A stretch of 14,935 nt of DNA from CAZKFN01 sp964552035. GTDB lineage: Bacteria; Bacteroidota; Bacteroidia; Flavobacteriales_E; Vicingaceae. The DNA lies in assembly GCA_964552035.1 (NCBI GenBank), contig CAZKFN010000057.1, forward strand, positions 1-14,935, read 5' to 3'. The position numbers and the translations under genes were made by a program. Shown piece by piece: positions 6,756 to 14,912 of this stretch; the first letter of the stretch is position 1; each line of letters begins with the position of its first letter. The notes beneath the pieces were generated by a model. The model saw only the letters and a list, made by a program, of their open reading frames with translations, had not been told where the DNA came from and ran no database searches.

Positions 6756-6890
6756 GTTAAATTTTAAAACCTTATAAAGTTTTAGAGATATTTAAAATTC
6801 TTATTGTATAGATATAATGCTGATAACTAGGATTAAAGGGTTGGTTTTATAATGATATTTCTATAAGAGGTAATTTTTCAATCAAAACAA

Positions 6891-6921
6891 TTGTAACAAT
6901 AAATAAAAAGTCGTTATTTTG
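6891..6921 (+). promoter_or_regulatory. Probable rpmB promoter (TTG-N20-TTATTTTG)
   Basis: TTG at 6891-6893 and TTATTTTG at 6914-6921 (7 of 8 positions fit when TAnnTTTG is aligned on the final G) are 20 bases apart, within the range reported for flavobacterial promoters. The start site would be near 6927, giving a leader of about 30 bases. The rest of 6756-6955 shows only AT-rich sequence with short nested inverted repeats. Confidence 0.45.
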
Positions 6922-6955
6922 CACTCCAATTTTTATTGCAGAAAAAATTATAGCT

Positions 6956-7189
6956 ATGTCAAAAATTTGTCAAATTACAGGGAAGCGAGTAGTAACAGGA
7001 AATAAAGTTTCACACTCACAAATCAAAACAAGGAGAACTTTTGAGCCAAACTTGTTCAATAAAAAATTCTACGATTCAGAAAGTGGAAAATGGATTACCT
7101 TGAAAGTTTCTGCAAAAGGAATTCGATACATTAACAAGAAAGGATTACAAGCTTGTATTAAAGAAGCTAAAGCTAAAGGATACATGTAA
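6956..7189 (+). CDS. rpmB: 50S ribosomal protein L28
   Basis: Structural protein of the large ribosomal subunit. Its 77 residues begin with ICQITGKRVVTGNKVSHSQ and continue with KTRRTFEPNLF and WITLKVSAKGIRYINKKGL, the conserved L28 pattern with Bacteroidota features (long FEPNLF insert). The basic C-terminal helix ends in KAKGYM. In most Bacteroidota I know, rpmB is followed directly by rpmG (L33) and a small DUF4295 gene; here it is followed at once by a strong terminator and a pseudogene, so the usual partners are elsewhere or missing. ATG 6956 gives the canonical N-terminus. Confidence 0.96.
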   Translation: MSKICQITGKRVVTGNKVSHSQIKTRRTFEPNLFNKKFYDSESGKWITLKVSAKGIRYINKKGLQACIKEAKAKGYM

Positions 7190-7210
7190 GAATTCGTCTT
7201 ATAAATTTAT

Positions 7211-7240
7211 AAATCCCTGCCCAAAAGCAGGGATTTTTTG
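7211..7240 (+). terminator. Rho-independent terminator of rpmB
   Basis: Perfect 10-base stem AAATCCCTGC (7211-7220) / GCAGGGATTT (7227-7236) with a CCAAAA loop, followed by further T residues. It starts 21 bases after the rpmB stop. The signal-peptide-like start of the following pseudogene lies immediately beyond its T tract. Confidence 0.9.
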
Positions 7241-7242
7241 TT

Positions 7243-7610
7243 TTTATAGCTATTGCATTATTTCCTTTTTTTTATTTTTCTATTGATGCTCAATGCACTC
7301 TTGATGCAGGGAAAAGCCTTGTGGTTTGTATCGATAAGTACAATGAAATAGATACGGCGGAATTCTTAGTCTCCTTTTCTGGTGATAGCAAGTTAAAATT
7401 TCGTTGGATATGTGAATATCAGTATGCGGGAATATCTACGTTTACTGCTTCTGATTTTTAGAAGATACAAGTGCTTTAAGAACTAAGCTTGTTACTGTCC
7501 CCGCTGCGGATAATAGAGATGAAGTTACTTTCTTCTTCGGGTATTTATTTTTTCACCGTACTTTATAGAATAGAGATGAGGTAATAAAAGTAGAAAAATT
7601 AGTGATATAA
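7243..7610 (+). pseudogene. Decayed 5' fragment of a secreted PKD-like domain protein
   Basis: The frame from 7243 encodes a hydrophobic signal-peptide core ending in FSIDAQ, followed by CTLDAGKSLVVC and then FRWICEYQYAGISTFTASDF before a TAG at 7459-7461. The same protein continues one frame back from 7458: LEDTSALRTKLVTVPAADNR and EVTFF, then a TAG at 7566-7568, then NRDEVIKVEKL and a final TAA at 7608. The composite reads like the first PKD-like domain of the large secreted Bacteroidota proteins that open with a C-LDAG-C segment and contain a TASDFLDDT-like strand. Three defects are seen: no ATG, GTG or TTG in the frame before the signal peptide, a 1-base loss in a T run (7455-7459), and an in-frame stop. 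A 14-base repeat (7512-7525 and 7569-7582, 13 identical) is spaced exactly 19 codons apart. Together with the terminator before it and the promoter after it, this explains the 517 bases between rpmB and the next gene. Confidence 0.62.
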
Positions 7611-7625
7611 ATATATTCTTTATTA

Positions 7626-7653
7626 TTGCTTGTATTTTATTTATGTAACTTTG
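7626..7653 (+). promoter_or_regulatory. Promoter of the giant secreted-protein gene
   Basis: TTG at 7626-7628 and an exact TAnnTTTG box (TAACTTTG, 7646-7653) are 17 bases apart, a standard flavobacterial sigma-A arrangement. The start site would be near 7659, about 48 bases before the ATG at 7707. Its position rules out the longer reading frame that opens with TTG at 7626. Confidence 0.6.
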
Positions 7654-7706
7654 ATAAGGTTCTTATAACACTTGGAAATAATCAAAGAACTATAAAATAT
7701 AAAAAA

Positions 7707-10700
7707 ATGAGAAAAACTACTCTAACTCTAATTTTGTCTTTTTTAATTTCCTTTTTTGCATTTTCTCAGAGGAACGTTGCCCCAATGGCCATAGTTACAG
7801 CACAGGGGAGGTTGCCCACACAACCTTGTAATACAGGACCTGCCAATTGTGCTAAATTAAATGATTTAAGCTTTGGAGTTTGTGGAACGAATGAGGTAAA
7901 CATGGTTACAAACAGTCCTCCAGATTCTACGGATTACATCCAATGGGATTTCCCCACTCCTCAGACCTTTGACTCTTTAATTATTCACAATGGGAATTCC
8001 AATGCAAGAATTATGAATGGGGCAACAATTGAATATTGGGACGGCAGTTCTTGGATATTTCATTCTAGCTTCTCCAATCTGCCCAGTCAATGTGTTCATA
8101 GAGTTGGTATTGGCAAGCTTAAAGCACAACGCTTTAGAATGACCAAAATTAAAATGGACATGTCCGTTGCTAACAATAATCCTGGATTTAGGGAGATAGA
8201 AATTTTGGAGGCATCGGACGGGCACAATAATGCTGGAGTTGTTGAAGTATATCCTGAGTTCATGTGTTCTGGTGCGCAACGGGTACAAGCTAAAATTCGA
8301 AACCTAGGACTGAACACCATTGATTCAGTTAATGTACATTGGGAAGTTAATGGAATGTATCAAGGAAGTTTGTCTGTTTATGCAAAATTAGAACCAATGG
8401 GGTCGAACTTATCTTCAGACACTATTATTAATCTTGGAAATTATAATTTCACGTCCAATGCAGCCTTAAAGGTTTATACCGATCTACCTAATGGCGTACC
8501 CGATACCTTAAACGACAACGACACTTTAAGAAAAGCTGTACAAATCTCAATGGGTGGACAGTATACTGTGGACAGAACACATCCGGCAGGAGGAACAAAT
8601 TTTCACTCTATTGGCGATGCGATGACTGCATTAAAAACCTTAGGAGTATGTAGTAGAGTTTATCTTCAAGTATACAATGGGGTATATAATGAGGACGTGT
8701 TGATAGAAAAAATACCAGGGGTTAGTGAAATCAATAATGTTTTAATCACCTCCAAGGATTCTTCACAGACAATTATTAGCGGTCAAAGTTCTTATGGTGT
8801 AGTAACCTTTAATAATGCAAAACATGTTCATCTGAACGGTTTTACCATACATAAGAATAGAGCAGGTATAGGAATATTGTTTGTAGGAACTTCAGAATAT
8901 GATACGTTGAGTAGTTGTGCAATACAAAAACAACCTTCTGTCACAGCAGCTTCCTATGGAGTGGCTTTTTCTAATTCTTTAACAAGCTTAACTGTTCCTG
9001 CAACAAGTAAGATACTGGTAGAGAAAAACAGCATTAACTCTTTTGATCATGGAGTATATTATACTGGAAATTCTTCAGTAAGACCTTTCCAAAATGAGTT
9101 TTATGACAATATTATAGACAGTGGAAAAACATCGGGATTTTATGTTTCTTACCAGGATTCCTTAATTCTAAAGAGAAATAAGGTTAACATGCTCCTTAGC
9201 TCTAGCACATCTGCTCCTGCTTTTAATGGTACTGGAGGCATGGGAAATGTAGTAATGGAGCAAAACTACTTTTGGGGAAGGGGTAATGGAGTATATTTAA
9301 ATAGCACCAATACAATTCCATTTTATAAAGCCAATAAGTTGGTAAATAATATGATTTATTCTGAAAGTGGTTATGGCTTATACATGTCTTTTGCAGATTC
9401 TGCGTATTTATGGCACAATTCAATACACGTAGAAGGAGGTCAACCAGCAGCTTATCTCCTTGCAACAAATCCTCAAATCAATAATTCCTATGATGTTAGA
9501 AATAACATCTTTAGCGGTGGAACAAATAACAGTTATGCTTTTAGAACTTCATACAACATTCCAGCTTTTAGCCATTTAGATTACAATATATATACTACAC
9601 AAGGGACTAACTTATTAAATATTGCAAATGTAAATTATGTGGATTTACCAGCCTATAGACAAGTTGATTCACTATTGTTAAATAGAAAATCAATAGAAGC
9701 TGTTCCAGGATTTATAAGTTCTACCGATTTACATATTTTGGGAGTTACTCCCTTTGATGCGGGAGACAACGCTGTTGGAGTTACTATCGATATCGACGGA
9801 GATACACGCCCAGGACCTTTAGCAACTAATGTATCAATTGGTGCTGATGAATTTACGCCTGCCTTATGTAATCCGCCTAGAAATTTAAGAAGTGAACAAA
9901 TTACCTTTTCTTCAGCAGTTTTTAAATGGGATTCTATACCTTCTGGAGCATCTGTAGAATATGTGCTTGTTCCTTGTGGACAATCTGCCAATAGTGGCGC
10001 AGCTATAGTGACTTCTATAGACAGTGTTCAAATCTCAAATTTAGCAGCAGATGGTTGTTATACCTTGTTTGCACGTACCGTTTGTGGTAGGGGAGATTCC
10101 TCAATTTGGGTTTCTACTCAAATTTTAACGGGGTATTGTGTCCCTCAATTTAATTTTCAAACTTCATCTACTTATGTTGATGATTTCTATACAGCCAATG
10201 CGCTACAGAATATTAACAATAGAAGCACCGGTTATTCATCTAACGGATATAACAATTCTAAGCATATTGTTTTGGAACATTTTGCTGGAGGGGATTTTGA
10301 CTTTTTTGCCAACATCGTCGGTGGCACTGCAGGTTTTACTGTTTGGATTGATTGGAATCAAGATTTGATGTTTGACGATACGACAGAGAAGGTTTATACC
10401 TCAAATTCCTATTCTAACGGTCCATTTTCTTCTACAATTAATATTCCCAGTGGAGTAGCTCAAGGTACTTATGTGATGAGAATTGTCGTGGATAATACAT
10501 CTTCACCCAGTGACCCCTGTTATGGAAGTAGAGGAGAATATGAAGATTATACGATAGAAATAGTTCCAAGGCCAACGTGTCTAACTCCTACTTCACTGCA
10601 AGGGACAGACATAGCAACAGATTCCATGACAATTTCATGGCAAGCAGCACACACGGGTTCTAATTTTGAATATGTCCTTATACCATGTGGTGCAGCATTT

Positions 10701-13208
10701 TCATCAGGTACAATTGTAGGTACTCAAAGTGATAGCCTTAGAATAGGAGGAGTATTGGCTGATAGTTGTTATCAATTGTATGTAAGGCAAATTTGTAGTT
10801 CTAGCGATACTTCAGCTTGGGCTGGACCACAACGCATTAAAACGGGATATTGTGTGCCAAGTTCCATGTATTCTAGCTCTAGTTCTTCAACGTATATTGA
10901 TGATTTTATCACTCAAAATGCCCTGCAAAATATATCCAATACAGCTTCTGGATATACCAGAGGGGCTTATTTAGATGCTAGAAGTCAGGTGATAAGACAC
11001 TATGCTACCGGTACATTTGACTTTACTGCAAATGTTAAAGGTGGAAATTATGGAGGTTTTGCCATTTGGATTGATTGGGATAAAGATTTAGTTTTTGATG
11101 AGCCGGCAGATAGGGTTTATCGTGCTAACACTCTAAATACCTATAGATCTTCCATTACAATTCCAGCGGGAACTCCTAATGGAACTTATACGATGAGAAT
11201 AGCAACAGATGAGACGAATTATCCTACCGATCCTTGTTTTGTTGAATTTGATGGAGAATTTGAAGATTATACAATTGAAGTCATTAATAAACCAACGTGT
11301 TTGCCTCCAATTGATTTAAATCCTAGAATGACAGCTTGGGATTCGCTTAATATTTCTTGGAAATCTGCTAATAATGGAAGCAATTTTCAATATGTTTTTC
11401 AAAGCTGTGGAGATTCACTTCAAAATGGAACAGTAGTTAATACAAGCATGGATAGCGTTAGCTTTGGTGGAATATATAGGGATTCTTGTTATCAAATTTT
11501 TATTAGAGAAATTTGTGGCATTGGAGATACTTCTTTATGGGCTGGGCCTTATAGTGTTCCTACTGGACCATGTATTCCAACGTTTAGTTCTACAATTGTT
11601 ACCACTTATATTGATGCTTTCAGCACTAGTAAGGCAATTCTTAATATTTCTAACTTAAGAAGTGGTAGAGGAACAAATGGATATCAAAACTCTAAGTCAA
11701 TGGTGGTAATGCAAAGTGCCAACAACACTTTTGATTTTTCTGTTGATATCCAAGCAACTGGAACCGTTGGTTGTGCTATTTGGGTAGATTGGAATGATGA
11801 TTTTACATTTGATAATTCCGAACGGGAATTTTCTACCACCTCTTTTGGAAATGGGCCATTTACAGGAACCATTACTATTCCACCAGGGACACCTGAAGGG
11901 GATTATGTCTTGAGAGTAGGTATAGATTTTAATAGCAGCCAGCCCGATGACCCTTGCTTTGGTACAAGAGGTGAGTTTGAAGATTATACGCTCAGGGTGA
12001 CGCGTGCACAGTCTTGCTTACTGTCAGATTCACTTTATGTTGTAACTACTACTAATACTACTGCTGAGATAGGTTGGAATGAAAGAAATTTAGCAAGCAA
12101 TTGGCAAGTGGAATATGGTAAAAAGGGTTTTGCAATAGGTACGGGAAATCGAATAAATACAACTACGCAAGACACTGTGTTAACCGGTCTTGAATCAGAG
12201 CGTACTTATGAATTTTATGTGCGTAGTATTTGTGCTGTAGGAGATACTTCACTTTGGGCAGGACCTCTGAGCTTTAATACAAAAGCTTCAACTTATTATC
12301 CAATAGGAATTATCAATACAGTAAATGCACAAGGGGTAATGGATTCCTTATACAAAGATGTTTGGACTTCTGGAACCATGGTTGGAGTTAATTTATCTGG
12401 CAGTGGAGATTGGGATTTTACAATTATTGATCAATCATCTAATTCTCAAGAAGGAATAAGAGTGAGAGGCAAATCTTTGGCTATGAATTCTTCCTTCACA
12501 GAAGGAGATTCTTTAAAAGTAAAAGGGAAGGTAGTTCAAGATAAGGGTTTGGGAGTTCTTCGAGCAGATAGTATAGCAATCATTTCATCAGGGCATTCGA
12601 TTCCCAACCCAAGATTAGTATCAACTTTGAATGAAGCAACCGAATCTAATTTTATAGAAATCCAAGATTTTATTTTACTAGATTCTTCTTCTATAGGTAC
12701 ATATACTATGAGGGCCTTTAATGGGAATGATACACTTATCATACGCGTAGAAGCACAAACAGATGTTAGCGATAGTCTATCCTTAATTCATAATGCATTG
12801 ATTGCAGGAGATACTTTGTGCTTATTACTTGGAGTTGGAGGCCAAGAGGATGCAACATCGCCATACACAGAAGGGTATTATGTTTCACCTATGTATTACG
12901 AAGATTTAAGAATTTGTAAATCAACAGCTGTTGGATTAAATTCAAAAATATATTCCAACAATTCCATTTCTATTTTCCCTAATCCAAATAAAGGTAGCTT
13001 TACTATTACCACAAAAGGATTATCTACAGATAATGCAATACTCACGATTAGAGATATTAGTGGTAAAATTATAGTTAAGGAGAACATAGTTAATAGCAGT
13101 AGTGCTTTTAAAAGGGATTATTCCATGGAAGGTCAGGCGAAAGGATTGTATTTTATTAGCATTTTGGATGGGAAGCATGTAATAAATAAGAAGTTGATAA
13201 TTCAATAA
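7707..13208 (+). CDS. Giant multidomain T9SS cargo protein with FN3 and GEVED repeats
   Basis: Secreted or cell-surface protein of 1833 residues. Order: signal peptide 1-21 (ending AFSQ); a discoidin/F5-8C-like carbohydrate-binding fold, about 23-168 (IQWDFPTPQTFDSLIIHNGN, IEYWDGSSW); a CARDB-like beta domain, about 170-280; a right-handed beta-helix, about 282-715, opened by HSIGDAMTALKTLGVCSRVY and closed by DIDGDTRPG and GADEF; three FN3+GEVED units (721-957, 958-1197, 1198-1436) with WIDWN, WIDWD and WVDWN and the eponymous GEYEDY/GEFEDY strands; a fourth FN3, 1437-1528; an OB-fold-like region, about 1529-1738 (GTMVGVNLSG, EGDSLKVKGKVVQ); and a T9SS type A sorting domain, about 1750-1833 (ISIFPNPNKGSF to NKKLIIQ). 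I see no catalytic motif, so adhesin or polysaccharide binding is more likely than hydrolysis, though beta-helices can hide lyase or hydrolase sites. ATG 7707 is chosen for the signal peptide and A-rich leader. Transcribed alone and terminated at 13231. Confidence 0.9.
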   Translation: MRKTTLTLILSFLISFFAFSQRNVAPMAIVTAQGRLPTQPCNTGPANCAKLNDLSFGVCGTNEVNMVTNSPPDSTDYIQWDFPTPQTFDSLIIHNGNSNARIMNGATIEYWDGSSWIFHSSFSNLPSQCVHRVGIGKLKAQRFRMTKIKMDMSVANNNPGFREIEILEASDGHNNAGVVEVYPEFMCSGAQRVQAKIRNLGLNTIDSVNVHWEVNGMYQGSLSVYAKLEPMGSNLSSDTIINLGNYNFTSNAALKVYTDLPNGVPDTLNDNDTLRKAVQISMGGQYTVDRTHPAGGTNFHSIGDAMTALKTLGVCSRVYLQVYNGVYNEDVLIEKIPGVSEINNVLITSKDSSQTIISGQSSYGVVTFNNAKHVHLNGFTIHKNRAGIGILFVGTSEYDTLSSCAIQKQPSVTAASYGVAFSNSLTSLTVPATSKILVEKNSINSFDHGVYYTGNSSVRPFQNEFYDNIIDSGKTSGFYVSYQDSLILKRNKVNMLLSSSTSAPAFNGTGGMGNVVMEQNYFWGRGNGVYLNSTNTIPFYKANKLVNNMIYSESGYGLYMSFADSAYLWHNSIHVEGGQPAAYLLATNPQINNSYDVRNNIFSGGTNNSYAFRTSYNIPAFSHLDYNIYTTQGTNLLNIANVNYVDLPAYRQVDSLLLNRKSIEAVPGFISSTDLHILGVTPFDAGDNAVGVTIDIDGDTRPGPLATNVSIGADEFTPALCNPPRNLRSEQITFSSAVFKWDSIPSGASVEYVLVPCGQSANSGAAIVTSIDSVQISNLAADGCYTLFARTVCGRGDSSIWVSTQILTGYCVPQFNFQTSSTYVDDFYTANALQNINNRSTGYSSNGYNNSKHIVLEHFAGGDFDFFANIVGGTAGFTVWIDWNQDLMFDDTTEKVYTSNSYSNGPFSSTINIPSGVAQGTYVMRIVVDNTSSPSDPCYGSRGEYEDYTIEIVPRPTCLTPTSLQGTDIATDSMTISWQAAHTGSNFEYVLIPCGAAFSSGTIVGTQSDSLRIGGVLADSCYQLYVRQICSSSDTSAWAGPQRIKTGYCVPSSMYSSSSSSTYIDDFITQNALQNISNTASGYTRGAYLDARSQVIRHYATGTFDFTANVKGGNYGGFAIWIDWDKDLVFDEPADRVYRANTLNTYRSSITIPAGTPNGTYTMRIATDETNYPTDPCFVEFDGEFEDYTIEVINKPTCLPPIDLNPRMTAWDSLNISWKSANNGSNFQYVFQSCGDSLQNGTVVNTSMDSVSFGGIYRDSCYQIFIREICGIGDTSLWAGPYSVPTGPCIPTFSSTIVTTYIDAFSTSKAILNISNLRSGRGTNGYQNSKSMVVMQSANNTFDFSVDIQATGTVGCAIWVDWNDDFTFDNSEREFSTTSFGNGPFTGTITIPPGTPEGDYVLRVGIDFNSSQPDDPCFGTRGEFEDYTLRVTRAQSCLLSDSLYVVTTTNTTAEIGWNERNLASNWQVEYGKKGFAIGTGNRINTTTQDTVLTGLESERTYEFYVRSICAVGDTSLWAGPLSFNTKASTYYPIGIINTVNAQGVMDSLYKDVWTSGTMVGVNLSGSGDWDFTIIDQSSNSQEGIRVRGKSLAMNSSFTEGDSLKVKGKVVQDKGLGVLRADSIAIISSGHSIPNPRLVSTLNEATESNFIEIQDFILLDSSSIGTYTMRAFNGNDTLIIRVEAQTDVSDSLSLIHNALIAGDTLCLLLGVGGQEDATSPYTEGYYVSPMYYEDLRICKSTAVGLNSKIYSNNSISIFPNPNKGSFTITTKGLSTDNAILTIRDISGKIIVKENIVNSSSAFKRDYSMEGQAKGLYFISILDGKHVINKKLIIQ
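9867..12290 (+). repeat. In-gene tandem array: three FN3+GEVED units plus a final FN3
   Basis: Unit boundaries taken at the recurring cysteine (LC-N/T/P) are 9867-10577 (237 codons), 10578-11297 (240) and 11298-12014 (239), followed by a lone FN3 at 12015-12290. Each FN3 ends with a CY-LF/LY/IF ... IC strand and a TGYC or TGPC linker into the GEVED part. Protein-level repetition is obvious, while the DNA has diverged (scattered synonymous and replacement changes), so the duplication is old and no recent slippage is visible. Confidence 0.88.
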
Positions 13209-13230
13209 TTTCTACCTATTTCACTCAAAT

Positions 13231-13265
13231 AAAAAAGGGGTAGCTCGAAAGGCTACCCTTTTTCA
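13231..13265. terminator. Bidirectional terminator between convergent genes
   Basis: A 7-base GC-containing stem GGGTAGC (13238-13244) / GCTACCC (13252-13258) with a 7-base loop is extended by A and T runs on both sides. The T run at 13259-13263 serves the plus-strand giant gene; the A run at 13231-13236 becomes a T run for the minus-strand gene ending at 13295. Confidence 0.88.
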
Positions 13266-13294
13266 TAAAGGAGTTAAAAAATACGATACTATCC

Positions 13295-14791
13295 TTATAA
13301 TATTAGTTCTCCGTATTGTGTTTTTTTCTTGAAAGTTGCATTGATGATTATTTTATCATCAAGTACCATACACCTATCGGGACATAAACTTCCTTTTACT
13401 TTTTTAAATTTAAAAAGTTCCTTATTGTTAGCTTTATTGTTGCTTTCATCAATTTCAACTATATTGGTCACACTTTTTTTAGGCTTATAATGATTTAAGG
13501 TTGATATGGACTTACCTTTTTCTTTCCTTAATTGATTTACTTCTAAATCATCATAAAGGAAGTAGAATTTATTGTTTTTATAAAAAGCAAAATAATTTTT
13601 ATCAAAGCCATTAAGTTTGGATTTTTCTATGATATTTACTCCCTTTATATTAACCTCTTTATCAATAGTTAATACAATAGCGTCTAAATAGTAATGCCTC
13701 ACCGTTGTTGAAGTACCGCCACTATTACTAGTTGAATGATTGACTTGAGTTAATCGCTTTTCTGCAATTAAAGCTGCATTGTCATTGTTAGGATTATATT
13801 TAAATTTAAAATCAAAAACCATATCTCTTGAAGAATAGAGCTCCTTTTTATCCTCATCGAAAAAATAGGAGCTGTAATTTTCAATTTTCATATCTTCAAT
13901 ATTTAATGCTCCTAGAATAAAACCCACTCTTTCAAGTTTATTTTTGTTTTTTGGTTGTAGATAGGAACCCGCAAAAAATACATCTTCCTTTTGATTTTGA
14001 CTTAGCTTTACTTCATCCAATAAACCATCTTTTACATTTAAAGAAAATTTATTTGTTGATTCGCCATTTTTTGCACTCCTATGAATTTCATAATCCCATT
14101 CAGCTTTCTTTTCTTCCTGAAGTGAAATTAAGTTAATAAGGGTTCCTTCATTTGTAATAATAAAGTCTTCTAAATAGGCCTTGTGGAACTTTTCTCCAAT
14201 ATCAATGGGTTTTATAATTGTTTCAACTTTATGTAAGCTCTCCGTATCCATAGAGCCACTATATATTTCCAATATGCCTTTTCTTTTGTTAAAGCTAAGC
14301 ATACTAAAACCAACTTTTGAACCATCAGGAGAAGATTTTAAAAATATTTCAAAAGAAGTATCCAAAATTTTAAATTCAATATCTTCAAATTTTTCTAGAG
14401 GAATCGCTTTAATAAAATCACCATTTAAGCTATAAACATTCCAGTATAACTCAATGGCTTTCTTTCCAATTAAATTTGCTGAAAATTTTAAAAAGTAAAG
14501 CTTATCTTTAACTACTATGGGATAACCTCCGAAGTTTCCTCCCTTCTTTAGGTTTTTTGATGATTCTACGGCTAAGCTTCTATTAACTTTTTCAATATAG
14601 GACTTATAAACTCCAATATTGTTTATTGTGGAAGCTACTAGATAGTTGTTTCCTCTTGCCTCTCCAGCATAATCTATAGTTCTTAAATTATTTGAACCAA
14701 GTTTTCCTTTTGCTCCCCATTTCACCTTATAGTTTTGTGCAAATGAAAAAGAAGAGATTAAAATTAAAAATGTCAATATATAGGTTTTCAT
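13295..14791 (-). CDS. Secreted protein of unknown function, possibly beta-propeller
   Basis: Its 498 residues begin with a Sec signal peptide (MKTYILTFLILISSFSFAQ, cleavage after residue 19) and continue as a long beta-strand-rich protein with no transmembrane segment. I do not recognise a family. Repeated short strands of the type YLVAST, KLYFLKFS, KFYFLYDD and KIIINATF, spaced through the chain, resemble a beta-propeller or similar all-beta fold, but no blade signature is clear enough to claim. A serine/threonine-rich low-complexity stretch (HSTSNSGGTSTT, near 350) precedes HYYLDAIVL. A CPDRC motif lies near the C-terminus and could form a disulfide. There is no T9SS sorting domain and no lipobox, so periplasmic or Sec-secreted localisation is likely. 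It is a single-gene unit, convergent with the giant gene and sharing its terminator. A weak -7 box (TATCTTG, minus strand, 14826-14832, one T short) lies about 35 bases upstream of the ATG. Confidence 0.72.
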   Translation of the reverse strand: MKTYILTFLILISSFSFAQNYKVKWGAKGKLGSNNLRTIDYAGEARGNNYLVASTINNIGVYKSYIEKVNRSLAVESSKNLKKGGNFGGYPIVVKDKLYFLKFSANLIGKKAIELYWNVYSLNGDFIKAIPLEKFEDIEFKILDTSFEIFLKSSPDGSKVGFSMLSFNKRKGILEIYSGSMDTESLHKVETIIKPIDIGEKFHKAYLEDFIITNEGTLINLISLQEEKKAEWDYEIHRSAKNGESTNKFSLNVKDGLLDEVKLSQNQKEDVFFAGSYLQPKNKNKLERVGFILGALNIEDMKIENYSSYFFDEDKKELYSSRDMVFDFKFKYNPNNDNAALIAEKRLTQVNHSTSNSGGTSTTVRHYYLDAIVLTIDKEVNIKGVNIIEKSKLNGFDKNYFAFYKNNKFYFLYDDLEVNQLRKEKGKSISTLNHYKPKKSVTNIVEIDESNNKANNKELFKFKKVKGSLCPDRCMVLDDKIIINATFKKKTQYGELIL

Positions 14792-14869
14792 AAAATAATT
14801 GGTGTTTAAAATAAAATTTGCGGGTCAAGATACATAAAAAAATGAAATATTAGATAAAATTAAGAGTTT

Positions 14870-14888
14870 AGTAGTTTTTTTCACTACT
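14870..14888. repeat. Short inverted repeat AGTAGT-N7-ACTACT
   Basis: Perfect 6-base arms AGTAGT (14870-14875) and ACTACT (14883-14888) around a T-rich 7-base loop. It lies in the intergenic region upstream of the 498-residue secreted protein, 20-odd bases before a second inverted repeat. Function unknown; it could be part of an element that continues beyond the window. Confidence 0.4.
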
Positions 14889-14912
14889 GTCCGATAAAGA
14901 TTTTTTAAAAGC

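Noticed and set aside
6765..6784. TAAAAC-N8-GTTTTA hairpin after the 92-residue gene as a terminator
   Set aside because: Only a 6-base, AT-rich stem and no T run after it.
7626..7706. A 27-residue N-terminal extension of the giant protein starting at TTG 7626
   Set aside because: It overlaps a good -33/-7 promoter, so it would not be in the mRNA, and the ATG at 7707 begins a proper signal peptide after an A-rich leader.
7977..9991. Antisense open frames within the giant gene (7977-8288, 8096-8320, 9223-9468, 9653-9991)
   Set aside because: No signal peptide, domain or promoter; explained by the coding strand.
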